A stretch of 64,000 nucleotides of DNA from Pseudonocardia autotrophica. Its GTDB lineage: Bacteria; Actinomycetota; Actinomycetes; Mycobacteriales; Pseudonocardiaceae. The notes below the pieces were generated by a model. It ran no database searches and was not told the DNA's origin. It saw only the letters and a list, made by a program, of their open reading frames with translations. The stretch lies in the NCBI RefSeq assembly GCF_000717175.1, contig NZ_JNYD01000013.1, positions 1 to 64,000 of the forward strand. The letters run 5' to 3'. Both the position numbers and the translations under genes were made by a program. Below are positions 7,706 through 16,738 of the stretch, one piece after another. How positions within the stretch are numbered: the first letter of the stretch is position 1; each line of letters starts with the position of its first letter.

Positions 7706-9157
7706 TCACTCCCGCAGCACCGCCGCGACCGGCGGGGAGCGGAAGGCCGGGCCCTCGCCGTCCGTCCAGCGCCGCAGGTCGGGCTTCTGCGGGCCGGAGC
7801 CGCCGAGCAGCAGCGTCCCCGTCAGCACGACGGCGCCGACGCCGGTGAGCACGACGCCGAGCAGGATCGTCCGGTCGATCGAGGACGGGGTGGCGGCGCC
7901 CTCGGACATGGCCAGCTTCATCACCACCGGCGCCGCCAGGAACGCCGCCTCCGAGCGCAGCAGCTGGACCAGGGCGAAGGCCGGTCCGAGCCGCGGTGCG
8001 GGCACGCTGAGCGCGCCCAGGAACAGCCCCGGCCCGACCCCCGTGCCGGCGCCGACCCCCAACAGGAACCCGGCCACCGCGGCGCGCACCAGCCCGCCGC
8101 CGCTCAGCAGCACGGCGCCGGCCGCGCACACCGTGAGCAGCCCGCCGAGGACCAGCACCGGCAGCCAGCGGGTGGGCAGCACGCGCACGATCAGCAGGAT
8201 CGCCACCAGCATCCCCGCCACCTGGGTGGCGAGCGCCGCGCCGACGACCGCGGGCGGGTGCCCCTCGACCTGCTGCAGCCGCAGCACCGCCAGCTCGGTG
8301 AAGGCGGTGAACCCGGCGCCGGTGACCATCGCGGCGCCGATCCCGGTGATGGGCAGCGTGTGCGCGATCAGCCGCACCGGCATCAGCGGGTTCTCCTTGC
8401 GGTACTCCCGCACCACGAGGAGGACGAGCGCGGCCAGTCCGAGGGCCGTCGGCACCAGGAACCCGGGCGAGGTGGGCGCGTGCCCGACCAGCACGCTCAC
8501 GCCCACGAACGGCAGGAACGTCGCGGCCGCGGCCAGCGGGACGCCGGACGGGTCGACCTGCATCCGAGGCGACCCGGGTTCGGTCCGCTCGAAGCCGAGG
8601 AGCCCCACCACGAACCCCGCGAGCGCGACGACCGCCGCCGCGGCGTGCACCCAGCGCCACGCGCCGGGGGTGGCGGCGAACCCGCCGATCGACGTGCCGA
8701 GCACGGACCCGCCGAAGAGCCCCAGGTTGATCAGGGCGACGGTCAGCGGGATCCGCCGCGGGCCGTGCCCCGTCACGGCCGGCGGCAGCGCCACGACCAG
8801 CAGCATCCCGCTGCCCAGGCCGAGCAGTACCCGGCCCGCGATCAGCACGCCGTTGGACCCGGAGACCGCGGCCAGCCCGGCCCCGGCCGCGATGAGCAGC
8901 GTGCAGCAGAGGTAGATCCGGCGCCGGTCGATGCGGTGCATGAGGTCGGCGGCGAGCACCACGGCGAAGGCGTACGACGCGTTGGCCAGCCCCTGGCCGA
9001 GCTGCAGCCCCGCGCGGTCGGTGCCGAGCTCGCCCGCCTGCACCCCGGTGAGCAGGAAGGGGGCGGTCGAGAGCAGCACGAACGGCGTCAGGCCGAGGAG
9101 GGCCATGGTGATCCCGGTGGACCACCGACCGGCGAGGCGCGGCGACGGCAGGCTCAT
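7706..9157 (-). CDS. MFS transporter (DHA2-like)
   Basis: 483 residues with about 12-14 hydrophobic helices typical of the major facilitator superfamily. The short motif LMHRIDRRRIYL between helices 2 and 3 corresponds to MFS motif A. GRVLLGLGSGMLLVVALPPA follows in helix 4, and there is a second half after a mid-loop (REYRKENPLMPVR) of the kind seen in 14-helix drug:proton antiporters. The exported compound is unknown. The ATG at 9157 is preferred over the GTG at 9166, but neither has a clear ribosome binding site. Confidence 0.8.
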   Translation of the reverse strand: MSLPSPRLAGRWSTGITMALLGLTPFVLLSTAPFLLTGVQAGELGTDRAGLQLGQGLANASYAFAVVLAADLMHRIDRRRIYLCCTLLIAAGAGLAAVSGSNGVLIAGRVLLGLGSGMLLVVALPPAVTGHGPRRIPLTVALINLGLFGGSVLGTSIGGFAATPGAWRWVHAAAAVVALAGFVVGLLGFERTEPGSPRMQVDPSGVPLAAAATFLPFVGVSVLVGHAPTSPGFLVPTALGLAALVLLVVREYRKENPLMPVRLIAHTLPITGIGAAMVTGAGFTAFTELAVLRLQQVEGHPPAVVGAALATQVAGMLVAILLIVRVLPTRWLPVLVLGGLLTVCAAGAVLLSGGGLVRAAVAGFLLGVGAGTGVGPGLFLGALSVPAPRLGPAFALVQLLRSEAAFLAAPVVMKLAMSEGAATPSSIDRTILLGVVLTGVGAVVLTGTLLLGGSGPQKPDLRRWTDGEGPAFRSPPVAAVLRE

Positions 9158-9283
9158 CGGGCCCACCGCGGCGCGGCCGCGGGGGACGACACGGAGATCG
9201 GCACGGGGAGCAGGACCATGTCCCGGTCTTCCCGGGGGCCGCGCGACCCAACCGGAGCACGCCCGCCCCGGGAGCCGCCGGGC

Positions 9284-9661
9284 TCAGTTCAGCCGGCGCG
9301 CCCGCGACTCGACGACCAGGGGCGCGGGTACGCCCGGCAGGGTGCCGGTGGCGGGGATGCCCAGGGCCCGCAGGATCATCTGGGCCGGCCGGTGCTCGTC
9401 GCAGACGAGGTGCAGCCCGCCGCCGCGGAGCTCGAGCTCGTCCCGCAGCCGCAGCAGCTCGCGCACCCCGGAGGCGCAGAGGTGCTGCAGTTCGTCGAGG
9501 TCCACGACGACCACGGTGCGGTCCGCGTCGGCCAGCTCCTGCAGGACCGACCGGAAGCACTCCAGACTCGCGAGATCGACCTCCCCGCGGAGGTGGGCGA
9601 CGAGGTAGCCCGGTCCCGGGCGGTCCTCGACCTCGATTTCGATCATGGCCCTGTCCTGCAT
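9284..9661 (-). CDS. STAS-domain protein (anti-sigma factor antagonist-like)
   Basis: 125 residues forming a STAS fold: strand GYLVAHLRGEVDLAS, then VVVVDLDELQHLCASGVREL, then a helix and a final strand. The segment HLCASGVREL matches the SpoIIAA/RsbV phosphorylation region, where a Ser in D-x-S/T-G is phosphorylated; here the residue before Gly is Ser in CASG, so regulation by phosphorylation is plausible. ATG at 9661 follows GGGGAGG. No partner kinase is next to it, so it is probably an orphan regulator of a general stress pathway. Confidence 0.75.
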   Translation of the reverse strand: MQDRAMIEIEVEDRPGPGYLVAHLRGEVDLASLECFRSVLQELADADRTVVVVDLDELQHLCASGVRELLRLRDELELRGGGLHLVCDEHRPAQMILRALGIPATGTLPGVPAPLVVESRARRLN

Positions 9662-9864
9662 CGTCGGTGCGCCTCCCCGGAGGAGGAGATCGCGCGCTGC
9701 GTGGTTGAACGCTGCGACTCCGAGAAACTCCCATGCTGGCACGCCCGTACCGCTCGGCGTAACCCCCCGGATGCGGTGCGCAGCCCGGCCGGGCGTCCGT
9801 TTGTCGCGGTCGCGGCCGGGTATCGCCCCCCGCGACCGAGGATCCGGCGAACGGAAGGTCCGCC

Positions 9865-10464
9865 ATGCTGACCGCCCTGGCCCTGAACTGCACGCTGAAC
9901 CCGTCGCCGACGGGGTCGAGCACGCAGAAGATGATCGACGAGGTGCTCGCCGCGCTGAAGCAGCACGACGTCGTGGGCGACACGGTGCGGGTGATCGACC
10001 ACGACGTGCGTCCCGGCGTGCAGCCGGACATGGGTGGCGGCGACGAGTGGCCGGGCCTGCGCTCGCGGATCCTCGAGTCCGACATCCTGGTGTTCGCCAC
10101 CCCGACCTGGGTCGGGCACCCGAGCAGCATCGCGCAGCGCGTGCTGGAGCGCCTCGACGCCGAGATCTCCGAGACGGACGACGAGGGCCGGCCGCTGATG
10201 TTCGGAAAGGTCGCCGTGGCCGCCGTCGTCGGCAACGAGGACGGCGCCCACAAGATCGCCGCCGACCTCTTCCAGGCGCTCAACGACACCGGTTTCACGG
10301 TCCCGGCGCAGGGGTCCGTCTACTGGAACGGCGAGGCGATGTCCGGCACGGACTACAAGGACCTCGACGACACCCCCGAGCCGGTGGCGGCCACGACCGC
10401 CACCCTCGCCGCCAACGCGGCGCACCTGGCCCGGCTGCTGAACGAGCACCAGTACCCCGCCTGA
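9865..10464 (+). CDS. Flavodoxin-like NAD(P)H-dependent FMN oxidoreductase
   Basis: 199 residues. The N-terminal strand and phosphate-binding loop LNCTLNPSPTGSSTQKMIDEV is the FMN_red/NADPH-dependent FMN reductase pattern. ILVFATPTWVGHPSSIAQRVLERLD contains the second FMN loop, and VAAVVGNEDGAHKIAADLFQALN the third. It probably reduces quinones or free flavin in the cytosol. ATG at 9865 follows a purine-rich site. The zinc alcohol dehydrogenase starts 35 bp later in the same direction, so the pair may share a transcript. Confidence 0.8.
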   Translation: MLTALALNCTLNPSPTGSSTQKMIDEVLAALKQHDVVGDTVRVIDHDVRPGVQPDMGGGDEWPGLRSRILESDILVFATPTWVGHPSSIAQRVLERLDAEISETDDEGRPLMFGKVAVAAVVGNEDGAHKIAADLFQALNDTGFTVPAQGSVYWNGEAMSGTDYKDLDDTPEPVAATTATLAANAAHLARLLNEHQYPA

Positions 10465-10499
10465 GGAAGGCCCTGCGCAAGGGCGAGAGAGGAGCCGTC

Positions 10500-11699
10500 G
10501 TGCGCGCACTCACCTGGCACGGCAAGCGCGACGTCCGGGTGGACACCCACCCGGACCCGTCCATCAAGGATCCCGACGACGTCATCGTGCAGATCACCTC
10601 GACCGGGCTGTGCGGTTCGGACCTGCACCTGTACGAGGTTCTGGGCCCGTTCCTCGGCGAGGGCGACATCCTCGGCCACGAGCCGATGGGCATCGTCGCG
10701 GAGAAGGGCCCGGGCGTGACCTCGCTCGAGGTCGGCGACCGCGTCGTGGTGCCCTTCAACGTCTCCTGCGGGACCTGCTGGATGTGCGAGCGCGGGCTGC
10801 ACTCGCAGTGTGAGACCACGCAGAACCGCGAGCAGGGCATGGGGGCGTCCCTGTTCGGCTACACGAAGCTCTACGGCCAGGTGCCGGGCGGGCAGGCGGA
10901 GTTCCTGCGCGTGCCGTTCGGCGACCGGCTGCCGATCAAGGTGCCCGAGGGCCCGCCGGACGACCGCTTCGTCTACCTGTCCGACGTGCTGCCCACGGCC
11001 TGGCAGGCCGTCGCCTACGCCGACCCGCCGCGCGACGGCAGCCTCGTCGTCCTCGGGCTGGGGCCGATCGGCGACATGGCCGCCCGGATCGCCCGGCACC
11101 GCGGCGTCGAGACGGTCATCGGCATCGACCTGGTGCCCGAGCGGCTCCAGCGGGCGCAGAACCGCGGTGTGACCACCATCGACCTGCGCGACGCGGGCAA
11201 GGACGTCCCCGACGCGGTCCGCGCGCTCACCGGTGGCCGCGGCGCCGACGCGGTGATCGACGCGGTCGGGATGGAGGCGCACGGCTCGCCCTTCGGCAAG
11301 ATCGCCCACCAGCTCACCGGGTACCTGCCCGACGCCCTGGCCGCGCCCTTCATGAAGGCCGCCGGCGTGGACCGGATGGCCGCCCTGCAGATGGCGATCC
11401 AGCTCGTCCGCCGCGGCGGCACGATCTCGCTGTCCGGCGTGTACGGCGGCATGGCCGACCCGCTGCCGATGCTGCAGATGTTCGACAAGCAGATCCAGCT
11501 GCGGATGGGCCAGGCGAACGTGCACCGCTGGGTGCCGGACCTGCTGCCGCTGCTCACGGACGACGACCCGCTGGGCACCGAGGACTTCGCGACCCACCAC
11601 GTGCCGCTGGAGGCGGCGCCGGACGCCTACAAGATGTTCCAGGAGAAGCGCGACGGGGCGGTGAAGGTCCTGTTCAAGCCCGGGACCGCGACCTCGTGA
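10500..11699 (+). CDS. Zinc-dependent alcohol dehydrogenase (formaldehyde dehydrogenase-like MDR)
   Basis: 399 residues. Catalytic zinc ligands are Cys38 (GLCGSDLH) and the His of GHEPMG; structural zinc is bound by C-x2-C-x2-C-x7-C in SCGTCWMCERGLHSQC. The NAD-binding motif GLGPIGDMAARIARHRG follows in the middle. The long lobe after the cofactor domain resembles the glutathione-independent formaldehyde dehydrogenase subgroup. GTG at 10500 follows GAGAGGAG. It overlaps the DUF3140 gene by four bases (GTGA). The true substrate is unknown; aldehyde detoxification is a fair guess. Confidence 0.88.
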   Translation: MRALTWHGKRDVRVDTHPDPSIKDPDDVIVQITSTGLCGSDLHLYEVLGPFLGEGDILGHEPMGIVAEKGPGVTSLEVGDRVVVPFNVSCGTCWMCERGLHSQCETTQNREQGMGASLFGYTKLYGQVPGGQAEFLRVPFGDRLPIKVPEGPPDDRFVYLSDVLPTAWQAVAYADPPRDGSLVVLGLGPIGDMAARIARHRGVETVIGIDLVPERLQRAQNRGVTTIDLRDAGKDVPDAVRALTGGRGADAVIDAVGMEAHGSPFGKIAHQLTGYLPDALAAPFMKAAGVDRMAALQMAIQLVRRGGTISLSGVYGGMADPLPMLQMFDKQIQLRMGQANVHRWVPDLLPLLTDDDPLGTEDFATHHVPLEAAPDAYKMFQEKRDGAVKVLFKPGTATS

Positions 11700-12028
11700 G
11701 CGGCAAGGGCGACGAGGACGTCCGCAAGGAGTTCGGCGAGGTGGTCAACATGACCGCCGGCGAGCTCGAGAAGTGGCTGAAGTCGGACGCGTCGAAGGAC
11801 GCGGGCCAGCACGACGGCGGCGAGTCCGTCGGGCACGAGTCCGGCCGGCGGATCGTGGACATCCTGCGAAGCAAGAAGGCCGACCTCTCCGACGACGACG
11901 AGAAGCACATGCGCAAGGTCGTCGGCTACGTGCACCGGCACCTGGCGCAGAAGCCGAAGGGCGACGTCACCGAGACGAAGTGGCGGTACTCGCTGATGAA
12001 CTGGGGTCACGACCCCCTCGAGGATTGA
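11696..12028 (+). CDS. DUF3140 family protein
   Basis: 110 residues. It has the full DUF3140 signature: EFGEVVNMTAGELEKWL, then GHESGRRIVDILRSKKADL, and the strongly conserved end KVVGYVHRHLAQ plus WRYSLMNWGHDP. Function unknown. It sits head-to-tail and overlapped with the alcohol dehydrogenase gene, so it is probably made from the same transcript. In actinobacteria this family is often next to oxidative or general stress genes. Confidence 0.85.
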   Translation: MSGKGDEDVRKEFGEVVNMTAGELEKWLKSDASKDAGQHDGGESVGHESGRRIVDILRSKKADLSDDDEKHMRKVVGYVHRHLAQKPKGDVTETKWRYSLMNWGHDPLED

Positions 12029-12094
12029 CACGAAGGACTGTTGACCGGGCAGGTCCGGAGGAGTTCGCTCTCACAGCAGGAGCGAGGGGGAGCC

Positions 12095-12367
12095 ATGCTC
12101 AGCGACGAGGACCGGCGCCGGTTGCAGGACATCGAGGCGGCGATCCGGATGGAGGATCCGCGGTTCGCCGAACGCCTCGCGCAGGGGAGCTTCCCCACGC
12201 GTGCCCGGCGGGCGGTGGCGCTGCTCCTCGTCGTGGTCGGCCTGCTGGGCCTGCTCGCGGGGATGGCACTGCTGTCCGGGGTGATGGTGCTGTTCGCCGT
12301 GCTGGTCACGGGGATGGGCGTCACCCTGTGGCTCCGGCGGGGCGGCACCCACCGGCCCGCGGGCTGA
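12095..12367 (+). CDS. DUF3040 membrane protein
   Basis: 90 residues. The N-terminus MLSDEDRRRLQDIEAAI-RMEDPRFAERL is the classical DUF3040 start, and two hydrophobic helices follow (AVALLLVVVGLLGLLAGMAL and VMVLFAVLVTGMGVTLWL). ATG at 12095 has GAGGGGGAG upstream. Function unknown. A second DUF3040 gene is in the window at 25252-25683. Confidence 0.85.
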   Translation: MLSDEDRRRLQDIEAAIRMEDPRFAERLAQGSFPTRARRAVALLLVVVGLLGLLAGMALLSGVMVLFAVLVTGMGVTLWLRRGGTHRPAG

Positions 12368-12379
12368 GGTGCCCGCCGG

Positions 12380-13000
12380 TCAGGCGACCGCGCGGGACTG
12401 CTCCACGGCCAGGGCGTCGACGAGGTCGTTCATCTCGTCCCCGGAGTGGCCCTTCACCCAGCGGAAGGACACGTCGCCGCGCTCGTTGACCAGGGTGATC
12501 AGCGGCTCCCACAGGTCCCGGCTCACCACCGGCTTGCGCGCGCTCGTGGTCCAGCCGCGCGCGAGCCAGCCCTTCCACCAGCCGTCCCGGAAGCAGTTGA
12601 CGACGTAGGTCGAGTCGCTGACCACCACCAGCGGGCCGTCGAGCGCCCGGACCGCCTCGAGCGCCGCGCGGATCTCCATGCGCTGGTTGGTGGTGCCGGC
12701 CTCGCCGCCGCTGTCCTGCCGGCCGTCCCGGGTGGCCCAGGCCCAGCCGCCGGGGCCGGGGTTGCCGGAGCAGGCGCCGTCCGTCCAGACCTCGAGGGCG
12801 CCCTCGGCGGCGGGCATGTCCGGGCGCGGGGCCGACCGGGACGGCCGGGCGGTCAGCGCACCGGGCTCGGCCTTCCCGCTGCTCTTCGCGGTCTCGGCAC
12901 ACGCCGAGTGTGCCCAGGAGCTGCCCGCCTTCGCGATCTCCTCACCGGGCCGGACGGGGCTGGAGCAGACGCCGCAGGTGGTGGCGTACTTCGCGGTCAT
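12380..13000 (-). CDS. rnhA: Ribonuclease HI with N-terminal zinc-finger-like segment
   Basis: 206 residues. The RNase H domain starts at about residue 70 and holds all four acidic residues: Asp in WTDGACSGNPGPGGWA, Glu in QRMEIRAALEA, Asp in VVSDSTYVVNC, and Asp in the C-terminal GDEMNDLVDALA, after WVKGHSG. The enzyme cuts RNA in RNA-DNA hybrids. Ahead of it is a short Cys/His segment (TTCGVCSSPVRPGEEI, then WAHSACAE) that looks like a C2-H-C zinc site. ATG at 13000. It is convergent with the DUF3040 gene, with only 12 bp between. Confidence 0.9.
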   Translation of the reverse strand: MTAKYATTCGVCSSPVRPGEEIAKAGSSWAHSACAETAKSSGKAEPGALTARPSRSAPRPDMPAAEGALEVWTDGACSGNPGPGGWAWATRDGRQDSGGEAGTTNQRMEIRAALEAVRALDGPLVVVSDSTYVVNCFRDGWWKGWLARGWTTSARKPVVSRDLWEPLITLVNERGDVSFRWVKGHSGDEMNDLVDALAVEQSRAVA

Positions 13001-13088
13001 CGGCACCGGGCCAGCCTACGACCCGGCCCGTCCGGCACCGCCCGGGCTCCCGGCATGGTCCGCCGCCCGGCCGGGTACCGACTGCTCC

Positions 13089-14714
13089 GTGCCGACCCAG
13101 GTCCTGCTCGTGGTGCTCGTACTGGCGGCGGGGGTCGTTCTCGGCCGCCTCGTGAGCCGGTGGACGGGGCTGCCCGAGGCCGCCGTGTACGTGCTGCTCG
13201 GTGTCGGGGCGGCGTTCATCCCCGGTGTGGGCGAGGTCCGGCTCTCGCCGGACCTGGTGCTGCTGGTCTTCCTGCCGCCGCTGATCTACTACGCCGCGTT
13301 CTTCAGCGACCCGCGCGAGACGGCGAACAACCTGGTCCCGATCATCGGGCAGTCCGTCGGGCTCGTCGTGGCGACCGCGCTCGCCGTCGGCGGGTCGCTC
13401 CTCCTGGTCTTCCCCGACGTGGGCTGGGCCGCGGCGATCGCGTTCGGCGCCGCCGTCGCGCCGCCCGACCCGGTGGCCGCGGGGTCGGTGCTGCAGCGGC
13501 TCGGGGCGCCCCGCCGGCTCGTGACGGTGCTGGAGTCCGAGGGGCTGGTCAACGACGGCGTGGCGCTCACCCTGTTCGCCGTGGCGATCAGTGCGGTCGG
13601 CGCCACGACGTCGGTGGGCGAGGTGGGCCTGCAGCTGCTGATCGAGGTCGGCGGCGGCATCGCGTTCGGGCTCGTCGTCGGGATCGTCAGCGCGGCGCTG
13701 CGGCGGTTCGTCCGGGACACCGCGAGCCACGTGATCCTCTCCCTGGTCACGCCGTACCTCGCCTTCGTGCCGGCGCAGGAGCTGCACTCGTCCGGTGTGC
13801 TCGCGACGGTCACGGCCGCCGTGTGGCTCGGGGTCCGCGGCCGCGGGCTGGTCGAGCCGACGGTCCGGCTGCACTCCGAGACCTTCTGGACGGTGCTGAA
13901 CTCCCTGCTCGTCGCGCTGCTGTTCGTGCTGCTGGGGATCCAGGTGCCCGCGGTGGTCCGCGAGGTCGGGGCGTACTCGTGGACGGCGCTGGCCGTCGCG
14001 GCGGCGGCGGTGGTCGTGGTCGCGATCCTGGTCCGGCTGGCGTGGGTGATGCTGGTGGCGCCGCTGGGCGCGCTGCTGCCGGTCCGGGAGGAGCTGGCCG
14101 CGCAGATGCCGTGGCGGGAACGGGTGGTGCTCGGCTGGTGCGGGCCGCGCGGGGCGGTGTCCCTCGCCGTCGCGCTGTCCATCCCGCTGACCGCGGCGGA
14201 CGGCGCGCCCTTCCCGCGCAGGGACCTGCTGCTGTTCCTCACCGTGGTGGTGGTGCTCGTGACCCTCGTCGGGCAGACCGTCCCGCTGCCCCGGCTGCTG
14301 AAGGTGCTGAACCTGCGGCCCGACGAGCGCGAGCGCACCGAAGGGGTGCGGGCGCGCCGGGCGGCCGTCGACGCCGCCCTGCGCGAGCTCGACGAGGTCG
14401 CCGAGCGGGACGAGCCGGAGCCGGCCGGGGTGGAGGAGCTGCGCCAGGTCCTGGAGCTGCGCCGGGACCACCTGCGCGACCAGCTGGAGGCCACCCGGCA
14501 CGCCCACCGGCACGGCGACGACGAGGGCGGCCCGGAACCGGAGGCCCACGGCGAGGGCGCGACGGACGTCAGCGCGCTGCGGCTGCGCCTGGTCGAGGTC
14601 GAGCGCGAGACGCTGCGCCGGATGCAGGCGAACGGGGAGATCAGCCGGCCCACGATGGTGGCGATCAGCCAGGAGCTGGACCTGGACGAGACACAGCTCC
14701 GCCGGCGGCGCTAG
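13089..14714 (+). CDS. Na+/H+ antiporter (CPA1 family)
   Basis: 541 residues with about 12 hydrophobic helices and a soluble C-terminal tail. The CPA1 signature is clear: FLPPLIYYAAFFSDPRE, then the ion-binding stretch FGAAVAPPDPVAAGSVL, then VLESEGLVNDGVALTLF, and GWCGPRGAVSLAVALSIPL in the second half. It exchanges cytosolic Na+ or K+ for H+ at the cell membrane. The tail (after residue 400) is charged and helical (ELDEVAERDEPEPAG and following) and could be regulatory. GTG at 13089 is chosen because translation upstream of it is not membrane-like. Confidence 0.88.
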   Translation: MPTQVLLVVLVLAAGVVLGRLVSRWTGLPEAAVYVLLGVGAAFIPGVGEVRLSPDLVLLVFLPPLIYYAAFFSDPRETANNLVPIIGQSVGLVVATALAVGGSLLLVFPDVGWAAAIAFGAAVAPPDPVAAGSVLQRLGAPRRLVTVLESEGLVNDGVALTLFAVAISAVGATTSVGEVGLQLLIEVGGGIAFGLVVGIVSAALRRFVRDTASHVILSLVTPYLAFVPAQELHSSGVLATVTAAVWLGVRGRGLVEPTVRLHSETFWTVLNSLLVALLFVLLGIQVPAVVREVGAYSWTALAVAAAAVVVVAILVRLAWVMLVAPLGALLPVREELAAQMPWRERVVLGWCGPRGAVSLAVALSIPLTAADGAPFPRRDLLLFLTVVVVLVTLVGQTVPLPRLLKVLNLRPDERERTEGVRARRAAVDAALRELDEVAERDEPEPAGVEELRQVLELRRDHLRDQLEATRHAHRHGDDEGGPEPEAHGEGATDVSALRLRLVEVERETLRRMQANGEISRPTMVAISQELDLDETQLRRRR

Positions 14715-14719
14715 GGCAC

Positions 14720-15454
14720 CTACTCGTGCAGGTAGCTCACGGTGAACGTGCCGCCGCGCACCGGTCCGGTCCTCGTCTGCCGCACGTTCGTCGTGCCGGA
14801 CTCGAAGCCGACCGGGTCGGTGCTGGCGAGGGGCCTGCCGTCGACGGTGGCGCCGGAGAGCGTGAGGCTGCCGAACGCCGGGAACGCGCCCGTGGGTGAC
14901 TCGACGACGACCTCCGCCGACGCGTGGTCGTCCTGGAGGTGGGCCGTGTGCGCGGTCCGCGTCCAGCCGCGCGTGGTGTCGGCGATGGTGAGGGTGTAGC
15001 CCGTCGCGGTCCGGTGCACGCTCGCGGTCATCCGGTCGCCCGGGCCGACCGGGTCGGGGTGGTACACGGGCGGCTGCGGCGCCGTCTCGTACCAGGCGCG
15101 GTACACCGGCTTCCCGGACGCGCAGGTGATCTCGAGGCCCGTCTGCTGCACGGTGTTCGTCACGACGCCGCCCAGCCCGACCCACGGCCCGACGACCTGG
15201 GTGGGCGCACCGCAGCGGACCGTGGGGGCCGACCAGGCGGCGGAGACCGTGGTGAAGCCGGATCCGACCGCCGCCCAGCCGGACCAGTTGGACCCGGTGA
15301 CCGGCTGGTAGCCGGCGTGCGCGACCGGTGCGGGCGCCGCTTCCGTGGCGGCGCCCCGGTCGCCCGGCGGGGCGAGCAGCAGCAGGACAGCGCCCGCCGC
15401 CGCCACGAGGGCGCCCACCACCCGGCGCCCGTGCCGTCCCCGTGCTCCCGCCAT
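14720..15454 (-). CDS. Secreted G1-family (eqolisin-type) peptidase
   Basis: 244 residues. The N-terminus is a signal sequence (Arg-rich start, then VVGALVAAAGAVLLLL). The mature part has the G1 features SNWSGWAAVG, then VVGPWVGLGG followed by QQTGLEI (the Gln of the Gln/Glu pair), and SAEVVVESPTG (the Glu). Eqolisins are acid-active glutamic peptidases, best known in fungi; bacterial members exist. ATG at 15454 follows a GGTGGGGG stretch. It ends five bases from the convergent antiporter gene. Confidence 0.75.
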   Translation of the reverse strand: MAGARGRHGRRVVGALVAAAGAVLLLLAPPGDRGAATEAAPAPVAHAGYQPVTGSNWSGWAAVGSGFTTVSAAWSAPTVRCGAPTQVVGPWVGLGGVVTNTVQQTGLEITCASGKPVYRAWYETAPQPPVYHPDPVGPGDRMTASVHRTATGYTLTIADTTRGWTRTAHTAHLQDDHASAEVVVESPTGAFPAFGSLTLSGATVDGRPLASTDPVGFESGTTNVRQTRTGPVRGGTFTVSYLHE

Positions 15455-15567
15455 GACGCACCCCCACCTCGCGGCCGGACAGGGGCGCAAGCCAAGCACG
15501 CGGCACCGCGTGCAGGACAGGCCGACGGGCCCTTGTCAGCGGGCGGGATCGGAGGCTCGGCGCCGAT

Positions 15568-16521
15568 TCACCGCAGCTGCGGCAGCACCGTGTCGGCCCA
15601 CCCGCGGAAGAAGCCGTCGTGGTCGGCGCCGACCTGCTGGACGTAGACCTCGTCGATGCCCGCGTCGAGGTACTGCCGGACCCGCGCGAGGTGGTCCTCG
15701 GGGTCGTCGCCGCACACGATCGCCTCGGCGACCTGCTCGCGCGGCACCAGCGTCATGGCGTCGGCGAAGTCCTGCGGGCGGGGCAGGGTCTGGCCGAGCT
15801 GGCCCGGCAACGCGTCGTTGGCCCACAGGCGGTGCGCCCGGTCGATCGCGGCCTCGCGGTCGGGCTCCCAGCACACCTTCATGCCGCCCTGGACGGGCTT
15901 GTCCCCGCCGCCGGACCCGCGGAAGGTCCGGACCAGGTCGCCGTCGGGCATCGCCGTGCAGTAGCCGTCGCCGATCCGGCCCGCCAGCTCGGTGGCCTGC
16001 GGGCCGAAGCCGGAGACGTAGATCGGCACCGGCTGCTCGGGGAGCGTGTAGATCCGCGCCTCCTGCACCTCGTAGTAGGTGCCGTGGTGGCTGATCTGCT
16101 CGCCCTTGTGCAGCAGGCGGATCACGTCGACCGCCTCCTCGAGCATGGCAAGCCGCTCGCCGACGGACGGCCAGGCGTCGCCGAGGACGTGCTCGTTGAG
16201 CAGCTCGCCGCTGCCGACCCCGAGGACGAACCGGCCGTCGAGCTGCACCGCGGCGGTCGCGGCGGCCTGGGCGATCACGGCCGGGTGGATGCGCACCGTC
16301 GGGCAGGTCACCGCGGTCGTGACCGGCAGCGACACCGCCTCGGACAGCGCTCCGATCACGGACCAGACGAACGGGCTCTGGCCCTGCTCGTCGTTCCACG
16401 GGTGGAAGTGGTCGGAGATCCAGAGCCGCTCGAAGCCGGCCCGTTCCGCCGCCCGCGCCTGGGCGACGAGCTCCTTCGGGCCGTACTGCTCGCAGGACAG
16501 GAAGTAGCCGATGCTCGCCAT
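15568..16521 (-). CDS. F420-dependent luciferase-like oxidoreductase (TIGR03557-like)
   Basis: 317 residues in the bacterial luciferase fold. It begins IGYFLSCEQYGPKELV, and has SDHFHPWNDEQGQSPFVWSVIGAL and TCPTVRIHPAVIAQAAAT, followed by LGVGSGELLNEHVLG. These are typical of the F420-dependent glucose-6-phosphate dehydrogenase-related family. The substrate is not known. The gene stands alone; a related gene is at 25802-26809. Confidence 0.85.
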   Translation of the reverse strand: MASIGYFLSCEQYGPKELVAQARAAERAGFERLWISDHFHPWNDEQGQSPFVWSVIGALSEAVSLPVTTAVTCPTVRIHPAVIAQAAATAAVQLDGRFVLGVGSGELLNEHVLGDAWPSVGERLAMLEEAVDVIRLLHKGEQISHHGTYYEVQEARIYTLPEQPVPIYVSGFGPQATELAGRIGDGYCTAMPDGDLVRTFRGSGGGDKPVQGGMKVCWEPDREAAIDRAHRLWANDALPGQLGQTLPRPQDFADAMTLVPREQVAEAIVCGDDPEDHLARVRQYLDAGIDEVYVQQVGADHDGFFRGWADTVLPQLR

Positions 16522-16738
16522 CGGGGAGCGCTACCCCCACGCCCCCGCGCGAACCGCGGCACCCCGGCAGCCGGCACTGCTCCGGACGGGGCAATGCGAA
16601 CCGTCCTCCACGACCGCGCGCTGCGACGGTCGGGCGGAATCCGCGCGGGACCGCCCGTGCGGTGAGTGGCGCCGACCCGGATCGGGGTAGACGGCCACGA
16701 GCGCCGCACGCCCCGGCGGCGCAGGCGGGGAGGAACAC

